Origin: Bradyrhizobium sp. CB1717
GTDB lineage: Bacteria; Pseudomonadota; Alphaproteobacteria; Rhizobiales; Xanthobacteraceae
DNA: 64,000 bases
Assembly (NCBI RefSeq): GCF_029714325.1
Contig: NZ_CP121666.1
Span: forward strand, 1,302,001 to 1,366,000
Reading direction: 5' to 3'
Every line of letters starts with the position of its first letter. The first letter of the stretch is position 1. Shown here in pieces: positions 57,218 through 64,000 of the stretch. Below the pieces are notes generated by a model. It was not told the DNA's origin. It worked only from the letters and a program-made list of their open reading frames with translations, and did not search any database. The translations under genes and the position numbers were made by a program.

Positions 57218-58408
57218 ATGGATCTCGCATTCACGAAAGAAGAGCAGGCGTTTCGCGAGGAAGTGCGGTCGTTCTTCCGCGACAACGTGCCGCCGGATAC
57301 GCGGCGCAAGCTGGTCGAGGGCCGTCATCTCACCAAGGACGAGATGGTGACGTGGTGGCGCATCCTCAACAAGAAGGGCTGGGGCGTCAGCCACTGGCCG
57401 ACGCAGTACGGCGGAACGGGATGGACCTCCGTGCAGCACTACATCTTCAACGAGGAGCTGCAGTCCTATCCGGCGCCGCAGCCGCTCGCCTTCGGCGTCA
57501 GCATGGTCGGCCCCGTCATCTACACCTTCGGCAACGAGGAGCAGAAGAAGAAGTACCTGCCGCGCATCGCCAATGTCGACGACTGGTGGTGCCAGGGTTT
57601 TTCGGAGCCCGGCTCGGGATCTGACCTTGCCTCGCTGAAGACGAAAGCCGAGCGCCGTGGCGACAAGTGGATCATCAACGGCCAGAAGACCTGGACCACG
57701 CTCGCCCAGCATGCCGACATGATCTTCTGCCTCTGCCGCACCGATAACAACGCCAAGAAGCAGATGGGCATCTCCTTCATCGTGTTCTCGATGAAGTCGA
57801 AGGGCGTCACCGTGCGTCCGATCCAGACGATCGATGGCGGCGTCGAGGTCAACGAAGTCTTCTTCGACGACGTCGAGGTGCCCGTCGAGAACCTGATCGG
57901 CGAGGAGAACAAGGGCTGGGATTACGCCAAATTCCTGCTCGGTAATGAGCGTACCGGTATCGCCCGCGTCGGCGTCTCCAAGGAGCGGCTGCGCCGCATC
58001 AGGGATCTCGCCTCCAAGGTCGAATCCGCCGGCAAGCCGATCATCCAGGACGCCGCCTTCCGCGAGAAGCTCGCGGCGTGCGAGATCGAGCTGAAGGCGC
58101 TCGAGCTGACGCAGCTTCGCGTCGTCGCCGATGAGGGCAAGCACGGCAAGGGCAAGCCCAATCCGGCGTCGTCCGTGCTCAAGATCAAGGGCTCGGAGAT
58201 CCAGCAGACCACCACCGAGCTTCTGATGGAAGTGATCGGCCCGTTCGCCGCGCCCTACGACGTGCACGGCGACGACGGCTCGAACGAAGCCATGGACTGG
58301 ACCGCCCAGATCGCGCCGAGCTACTTCAACAACCGCAAGGTCTCGATCTACGGCGGCTCCAACGAGATCCAGCGCAACATCATCGCCAAGGCGGTGCTGG
58401 GGCTTTAA
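57218..58408 (+). CDS. pimC: acyl-CoA dehydrogenase, large subunit (PimC-like)
   Basis: This acyl-CoA dehydrogenase has 396 residues. The FAD-binding QGFSEPGSGSDLASLKTKAE and GQKTWTTLAQHADM are clear, as is the C-terminal YGGSNEIQRNIIAKAVLGL. AGGAGG precedes the ATG. With the shorter paired dehydrogenase downstream it should form the heteromeric PimCD enzyme that introduces the alpha,beta double bond in dicarboxyl-CoA. The catalytic Glu position cannot be fixed by eye. Confidence 0.92.
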   Translation: MDLAFTKEEQAFREEVRSFFRDNVPPDTRRKLVEGRHLTKDEMVTWWRILNKKGWGVSHWPTQYGGTGWTSVQHYIFNEELQSYPAPQPLAFGVSMVGPVIYTFGNEEQKKKYLPRIANVDDWWCQGFSEPGSGSDLASLKTKAERRGDKWIINGQKTWTTLAQHADMIFCLCRTDNNAKKQMGISFIVFSMKSKGVTVRPIQTIDGGVEVNEVFFDDVEVPVENLIGEENKGWDYAKFLLGNERTGIARVGVSKERLRRIRDLASKVESAGKPIIQDAAFREKLAACEIELKALELTQLRVVADEGKHGKGKPNPASSVLKIKGSEIQQTTTELLMEVIGPFAAPYDVHGDDGSNEAMDWTAQIAPSYFNNRKVSIYGGSNEIQRNIIAKAVLGL

Positions 58409-58413
58409 CCGCT

Positions 58414-58508
58414 GTCATTCCGGGGCGCGCGTCAGCGCGAACCCGGAATCTCGCGCCACAACCTCTGGATTCCGGGTCCCCGCGCTGTCGCGCGTGTCCC
58501 GGAATGAC
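58414..58508. repeat. palindromic intergenic repeat (GTCATTCCGGGGC family)
   Basis: The arms GTCATTCCGGGGCGCGCG and GTGTCCCGGAATGAC have inner GAACCCGGAATC / GGATTCCGGGTCC. It is a near-copy of 57092-57185 and fills most of the gap between the two acyl-CoA dehydrogenase genes. Confidence 0.85.
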
Positions 58509-58542
58509 GAAGCAAAAATTCCGGGTACGAGGAACCAAAAAC

Positions 58543-59685
58543 ATGGATTTTGACCTGAACGAGGAGCAGCGGCTTCTCAAGGAAAGCATCGACGGTCTGC
58601 TGACCGATTCCTACGATTTCGAGCAGCGCAAGAAGTACATGAAGGAGAAGGGCGGCTGGAGCAAAGCCGTCTGGCTCAAGCTCGCCGAGCAGGGCCTGCT
58701 CGGCCTGCCCTTCAGCGAGGCCGATGGCGGCTTCGGCGGTGGCGGTGTCGAGACCATGATCGTGATGGAAGCGCTCGGCAAGGCGCTGGTGCTGGAGCCG
58801 TATCTGGCCACGGTCGTGATCGGCGGCGGCTTCCTGCGCCATGCCGGCACCGATGCGCAGAAGGCCGCGCACGTGCCCGGGATCATCGACGGCAGCAAGA
58901 CGCTCGCCTTTGCCCAGCTCGAGAAGAACTCGCGCTATGATCTGTTCGACGTCTCGACGACCGCGAAGAAGAAGGGCGACGGCTGGGTCATCGACGGCGA
59001 GAAGTTCGTCGTGCTCAACGGCGAGAACGCCGACACGCTTCTAGTCACTGCCCGCACCAAGGGCGACCGCCGTGACAAGACCGGCATCGGCGTCTTCCTG
59101 GTCCCGGCCAATGCCAAGGGCGTCACGAAGAAGTCCTATCCGACCCAGGACGGCCTGCACGCCGCCGACATCACCCTCACCGGCGTCGAGGTCGGTGCGG
59201 ATGCCGTGATCGGCAATCCCGACGACTCGCTCGCGCTGATCGAGCGCGTGGTCGATGAGGCCCGCGTCGCGCTCTGCGCCGAGGCGGTCGGCCTGATGGA
59301 CGAGTCGCTGAAGACCACTGTCGAGTACATCAAGACGCGAAAACAGTTCGGCGTCGCGATCGGCTCGTTCCAGTCGCTCCAGCACCGCGCCTCCGACATG
59401 TTCGTCGCAGCCGAGCAGGCGCGCTCGATGTCGATGTTCGCGACCATGGCGAACGATTTCGAGAACGCCAAGGAGCGCAGCAACGCCATCGCCGCGGCCA
59501 AGGTACAGATCGGCAAGTCGCTGAAGTTCGTGGGACAGCAGTCGATCCAGCTCCACGGCGGCATCGGCATGACCATGGAGGCGAAGATCGGCCACTACTT
59601 CAAGCGCCTGACCATGATCGAGAACACCTTTGGCGACACCGACTATCACCAGCGCCGGGTCGCCGACGCCGGCGGGTTGGTCTAG
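58543..59685 (+). CDS. pimD: acyl-CoA dehydrogenase, small subunit (PimD-like)
   Basis: This acyl-CoA dehydrogenase-fold protein has 380 residues. It starts MDFDLNEEQRLLKESIDGLL; the mid-region QDGLHAADITLTGVEVGADA and the C-terminal QQSIQLHGGIGMTMEAKIGH, then FKRLTMIE, are typical. It starts at the ATG at 58543 with GAGGAA upstream; the in-frame ATG at 58504 would lie within the repeat. It partners the PimC-like subunit. A pimE counterpart is not seen downstream. Confidence 0.92.
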   Translation: MDFDLNEEQRLLKESIDGLLTDSYDFEQRKKYMKEKGGWSKAVWLKLAEQGLLGLPFSEADGGFGGGGVETMIVMEALGKALVLEPYLATVVIGGGFLRHAGTDAQKAAHVPGIIDGSKTLAFAQLEKNSRYDLFDVSTTAKKKGDGWVIDGEKFVVLNGENADTLLVTARTKGDRRDKTGIGVFLVPANAKGVTKKSYPTQDGLHAADITLTGVEVGADAVIGNPDDSLALIERVVDEARVALCAEAVGLMDESLKTTVEYIKTRKQFGVAIGSFQSLQHRASDMFVAAEQARSMSMFATMANDFENAKERSNAIAAAKVQIGKSLKFVGQQSIQLHGGIGMTMEAKIGHYFKRLTMIENTFGDTDYHQRRVADAGGLV

Positions 59686-59731
59686 GGTACGGCGGGTTGG
59701 ATTCGAAACGGTCGACGGTACCGCTCTCTCC

Positions 59732-59760
59732 GTTCCCTCCCCCACAAGGGGGGAGGGAAC
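59732..59760. repeat. short GC-rich palindromic repeat
   Basis: GTTCCCTCCCCCACAAGGGG with complement GGGAGGGAAC forms a hairpin just after the pim-like operon and may help end its transcript. Confidence 0.7.
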
Positions 59761-59838
59761 GCACCTTTGTCGGAACGGGTGTCCGTACTATCAAGCTGCA
59801 CCGACCACGTTGCTTGGACGGATCGGAAGATCAAACCA

Positions 59839-59866
59839 AAAGCCCCGGAGACATCTCCGGGGCTTT
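59839..59866. terminator. bidirectional intrinsic terminator
   Basis: A 12-bp stem (AAAGCCCCGGAG with CTCCGGGGCTTT, 4-base loop ACAT) lies between the convergent pimD-like and TRAP binding-protein genes. Confidence 0.88.
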
Positions 59867-59899
59867 CGTCGTTCCTGACCTTGTTCGCCATCCGGCGCC

Positions 59900-60991
59900 T
59901 CACGTCCGCGTGCGCATCCGCATCATGAAGCTGTCGTAGCTGAGCTCGGCGACCTGCATCCAGGCCAGCGATTCATTCCGGAACGCCGACAGGCTCGTAT
60001 ACATCTTCTTGAAGTGCGGATTGGTCTTGGTGAGATCCGCATAGATCTCGTTGGCGGCATTGTAGCAGGCCTCGAGCACCTCCTGCGGGAACGGCTTGAG
60101 GATCGCGCCGGCCACCAGCAGGCGCTTCAGCGCCGGCGGGTTGACGTAGTCGTACTTGCCGGTGACCCATGTGAAGGTGTCGCGCGAGGCCATCTCGATC
60201 GCGGACTGGTAGTGCTTGGGCAGCGCGTTCCACCTGTCGAGATTCATGATGTTGTGGCCCTGGCCGGTGCCTTCCCACCAGCCCGGATAGTAGTAGAACT
60301 TCGCGACCTTCACGAAGCCGAGCTTCTCGTCGTCATAGGGGCCGACCCATTCGGCCGCGTCGATCGTGCCCTTCTCCAGCGCCGGATAGATGTCGCCGCC
60401 GGCGATCTGCTGCGGCACGCCGCCGACCTTGGCGATGATCGTGCCGGCGAAGCCGCCGACGCGGAATTTCAATCCCTTGAAATCCTCCATCGACTTGATC
60501 TCCTTCCGGAACCAGCCGCCCATCTGGGCGCCGGTCGAGCCGGTCGGAATGCCGATCGTGTTGTATTCCTTCAAGAGGTCGTTGAGCATCTCCTGCCCGC
60601 CGCCGAACAGCAGCCAGGAAATATGCGCCCGCGTGTTCAGCCCGAACGGCAGCGACGTGCCGAAGGTGAAGGCGGGATTCTTGCCCCAGTAGTAGTACAG
60701 CGCGGTGTTGCCCATCTCGACGGTGCCGTTCGACACGGCATCCAGCACCTGCAGGCCCGGGACGATTTCGCCGGCCGCGAACGGCTGGATCTGGAATTTG
60801 TTGTCGGTGACCTCGGCGACGCGCTTGCAGAAATATTCGCAGCCGCCATAGAGCGTATCGAGCGCCTTGGGCCAGCTCGCGGCGAGGCGCCATCTCACCT
60901 CCGGCGAGCCTTGTGCGATGGCCGGCGCGGCAATCGCGGTGCTCGCCGCCAGCCCTGCACCTGTCACTTTCAGGAATTCACGACGTTTCAT
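59900..60991 (-). CDS. TRAP transporter substrate-binding protein, Tat-exported, paralog A
   Basis: This DctP-family protein has 363 residues. A twin-arginine signal (KRREFLKVTGAG) is followed by AAPAIAQGSPEVRWRLAASW. GIPTGSTGAQMGGWFRKEI and KFRVGGFAGTI contain the conserved substrate Arg region. This subgroup binds keto acids, lactate or similar acids. GGAGGG precedes the ATG at 60991. No TRAP permease is seen in the window. About 80% of the sequence is shared by eye with the next gene, so a recent duplication is likely. Confidence 0.92.
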   Translation of the reverse strand: MKRREFLKVTGAGLAASTAIAAPAIAQGSPEVRWRLAASWPKALDTLYGGCEYFCKRVAEVTDNKFQIQPFAAGEIVPGLQVLDAVSNGTVEMGNTALYYYWGKNPAFTFGTSLPFGLNTRAHISWLLFGGGQEMLNDLLKEYNTIGIPTGSTGAQMGGWFRKEIKSMEDFKGLKFRVGGFAGTIIAKVGGVPQQIAGGDIYPALEKGTIDAAEWVGPYDDEKLGFVKVAKFYYYPGWWEGTGQGHNIMNLDRWNALPKHYQSAIEMASRDTFTWVTGKYDYVNPPALKRLLVAGAILKPFPQEVLEACYNAANEIYADLTKTNPHFKKMYTSLSAFRNESLAWMQVAELSYDSFMMRMRTRT

Positions 60992-61416
60992 GCGTATCCC
61001 TCCGTTGCGCCGATGTCCTCGACTAAGGGAACGATCTTGGTGTCGTCTTGGCTTCGCCGGGTACCGACGTGGTGTTATGACGATTGTTTTTGGCGTTTCC
61101 GAAGGCCCTTCAGGGCTCTTTGTGGATCCCGCACGTCGCGGTTCCGAGGTGAGGATGACCGTTCGCCTAGCGATAATCAAGCGCCGTCGGGACGCTCGCA
61201 GTTGCGAAGGCGAGTCGCGGCACATGCGCCTTCTTACCCTCTCCCCTTGCGGGAGAGGGTGGCTCGCCGCGGAGCGGCGAGACGGGTGAGGGGTTCTCTC
61301 CGCGAATTCAAATGAGAGTTGGACCTGCGGAGAGGTACCCCTCATCCGGCGCTTCGCGCCACCTTCTCCCGCAAGGGGAGAAGGGAAGAGCAGCACCGTC
61401 GCGCCAAAATGCGAGA
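60992..61416. repeat. spacer between the TRAP paralogs, with large palindromic repeat
   Basis: The central 61235-61389 is a hairpin element of the same family as 29950-30105, with arms ACCCTCTCCCCTTGCGGGAG and CTTCTCCCGCAAGGGGAGAA. The rest is non-coding as far as I can see and presumably holds the promoter of paralog A. Confidence 0.65.
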
Positions 61417-61448
61417 AAGCCCCGGAGATGTCGCCATCTCCGGGGCTT
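61417..61448. terminator. intrinsic terminator of TRAP paralog B
   Basis: A 14-bp perfect stem (AAGCCCCGGAGATG with CATCTCCGGGGCTT, 4-base loop TCGC) lies 31 bases past the minus-strand stop at 61480. It resembles the terminator 59839-59866 of paralog A. Confidence 0.88.
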
Positions 61449-61479
61449 CTCATTCTTTAGTCGTGTGCCGCTCAGCGCC

Positions 61480-62568
<1,089 letters not shown>

Positions 62569-63097
62569 GCACTTCCCTCCGTTATGCCGATGCTTCGACG
62601 TCAGGGAACGATCTTTGGTGTCGTCTTGCCGTCGAGATCGACGTTGTTTTGTTTGAGACTTGTGAGGCGTTTCCGAAGGCCCTGACGGGCTCTTTTTATT
62701 GGAATTCCGATCATTGCGGTTCCGTCAGCAAGGATGACCTGTCAGCCAGCGACAATCAAGCCTCATGCCGCGCTCGCAACTGCGAATGCGAGGCAGACGA
62801 AAGTTGAACTGCTGCTCTATTGGGCATCGGTGGCGGTGAGCTTGCGGTGAGACGTAAAGGCATTCGTCGTTGGGACCGGATTCACTGTCGTCAACGGAGG
62901 TGCGTTCCCTCCCCCCTTGCGGGGGAGGGCTAGGGAGAGGGGTGGCCCAGCAAAAGGTGCCGGTTGTTGATCAATGCACGATCGCGATGCGCGGCGGATG
63001 GAATCCCCGTGCGGCCCCCCTCCCTGACCCGCAAGGGGGGAGGGAACGGAGAGAGCGCTGCTGTCGGCCGAACTCGATACGACTTCAACCCAACGCG
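62569..63097. repeat. spacer with long inverted repeat element, copy B
   Basis: Positions 62901-63080 repeat the 180-base element of 23771-23956, including its non-symmetric middle. The first 330 bases hold no recognisable gene and probably include the promoter of TRAP paralog B. Confidence 0.8.
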
Positions 63098-64000
63098 CTA
63101 CCCCTCCTTCGCGAACGCCGCCTCCATCGCCTTCCGTGTCCGGATCGTCTCGTTGTTCGCATCGAACTCGACGTCGCTCCAGCGCACGATCTCGCCATGA
63201 GCGACGTCGTGCTTCAGCTTCAGACGATGTGCGAGGCCGATCGGCAGGGCGCCCGCCTTCAGGCTCGCGGCGGCCGGCACCAGCTTGCCCCACACCGTAT
63301 AGCCGCCTTCGCCATCGAGCATCTCGCCCGCGCGCAAATTGCGCTTGGCCACGGCGGCGACGTCGCCGCGGAAGCCGAAAGCCTGGCCGGTAGCCTCGCC
63401 GCGCAGCGCGGCCGACAGGATCGAGATGTTCAGCTCGAGTCCGATCAGGTGATAGGGCTTGTACATTGCGGCAAAGCGCCCGCTGGCGTCGGTCTTCAGC
63501 CCGTATTGCTTGAAGCAGTCGGCGGCGTAGTCGTTCGGCGCTTCCAGCACGACATAGACGCCCCAGCGCAGGTCGCGAAACACCGGCCGTCCGTCGCGCT
63601 CGAGCGAAGAGACCACTTCCACCACGCCGGACCGCTCCAGCACGCCGCCGCGCGAGCGCGGCCGCATGATGTGCGGCAAATCGTCCACGCCGCAGGGCGG
63701 AAACAGCAATCCCTCCGTCGGCACGTCGAGGCCGCAGGCGTTCGCAATCGCGGCCATCTCGATCGCCGATTTGGTGCCGTCGAGAAAGGAGTTGAACATC
63801 TGCGGGTTCATGCCGGCCGACTGCGCTTCGCCCGCGGTCAGGCCGTAATGCTGCCAGATGCCGTCGGGCGTCACGTCGTGATAGGCCGGCAGATATTTTG
63901 TGCCCTTGCCGGCGGCGACGACGTGAAAGCCGGTGGCGCGAGCCCAGTCGACCATCTCAGCGGTCAGCGCCGGCTGGTCGCCATAGGCGAGCGAATAGAC
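63098..64000 (-). CDS. SAF-domain NAD(P)-dependent oxidoreductase (COG4091-like), C-terminal part
   Basis: About 300 residues are visible; the frame continues beyond the right edge. The catalytic-region segment AAGKGTKYLPAYHDVTPDGI is near the visible start, with GTKSAIEMAAIANACGLDVP, then PRSRGGVLERSGVVEVVSSL, and a C-terminal SAF-like part (AKRNLRAGEMLDGEGGYTVW). These fit the homoserine-dehydrogenase-like COG4091 proteins, whose physiological substrate is unclear. The Rossmann N-terminus lies outside the window. Confidence 0.78.
   Translation of the reverse strand, partial: VYSLAYGDQPALTAEMVDWARATGFHVVAAGKGTKYLPAYHDVTPDGIWQHYGLTAGEAQSAGMNPQMFNSFLDGTKSAIEMAAIANACGLDVPTEGLLFPPCGVDDLPHIMRPRSRGGVLERSGVVEVVSSLERDGRPVFRDLRWGVYVVLEAPNDYAADCFKQYGLKTDASGRFAAMYKPYHLIGLELNISILSAALRGEATGQAFGFRGDVAAVAKRNLRAGEMLDGEGGYTVWGKLVPAAASLKAGALPIGLAHRLKLKHDVAHGEIVRWSDVEFDANNETIRTRKAMEAAFAKEG

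Overview
The window is high-GC alphaproteobacterial chromosome, most probably Bradyrhizobium or a close relative such as Rhodopseudomonas. Three things suggest this: many branched-chain-type ABC transporters and TRAP transporters, a pimelate-type beta-oxidation operon, and numerous short palindromic intergenic repeats of the kind scattered through Bradyrhizobium genomes. I see no rRNA, tRNA, CRISPR array, transposase, integrase or phage gene. About 56 protein genes are supported. The first (AAA/TPR protein) and the last (SAF-domain oxidoreductase) are cut by the window edges.

Region 1 (1-24 kb) is mixed. It holds the end of an AAA/TPR protein, an OpgC-like acyltransferase with a DUF2059 protein, an orphan amino-acid-type binding protein divergent from a GntR regulator and an acyl-CoA ligase, an AraC regulator with an MFS transporter, a metallo-hydrolase, a MetX-like hydrolase and a fatty acid desaturase. 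It continues with two WYL regulators each divergent from a GST pathway, an enoyl-CoA hydratase, a cyclic-nucleotide-gated K+ channel and a membrane-anchored TAXI protein. Several divergent promoters carry perfect or near-perfect palindromes that look like operators of the adjacent regulator.

Region 2 (24-41.6 kb) looks like a catabolic locus for hydroxycinnamates (p-coumarate or ferulate type). One operon on the minus strand encodes a crotonase, a feruloyl-CoA-synthase-type ligase, a short-chain dehydrogenase, a 4-hydroxybenzoyl-CoA-type thioesterase and a periplasmic binding protein. A TRAP transporter operon (P, Q, M and a DUF3237 protein) lies upstream and pobA diverges from it. Further on are an ABC transporter with a fused permease-ATPase and a divergent MarR regulator. 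Gene content resembles the R. palustris cou/tar locus. A shared 15-bp dyad lies in front of the crotonase operon, pobA and the ABC/marR pair, which suggests one small MarR regulon.

Region 3 (41.7-59.7 kb) begins with a glycerate 2-kinase. A minus-strand ABC system follows (iclR, livG, livF, livH, livM and three paralogous binding proteins). It diverges from a plus-strand operon matching pimFABCD: trifunctional hydratase/dehydrogenase, CoA ligase, thiolase and two acyl-CoA dehydrogenase subunits. A perfect 19-bp palindrome in the shared promoter is a strong candidate IclR operator, so uptake and beta-oxidation of dicarboxylates or fatty acids may be co-controlled.

Region 4 (59.9-64 kb) has two tandem paralogous Tat-exported TRAP binding proteins without permeases, then a repeat-rich spacer and the partial oxidoreductase.
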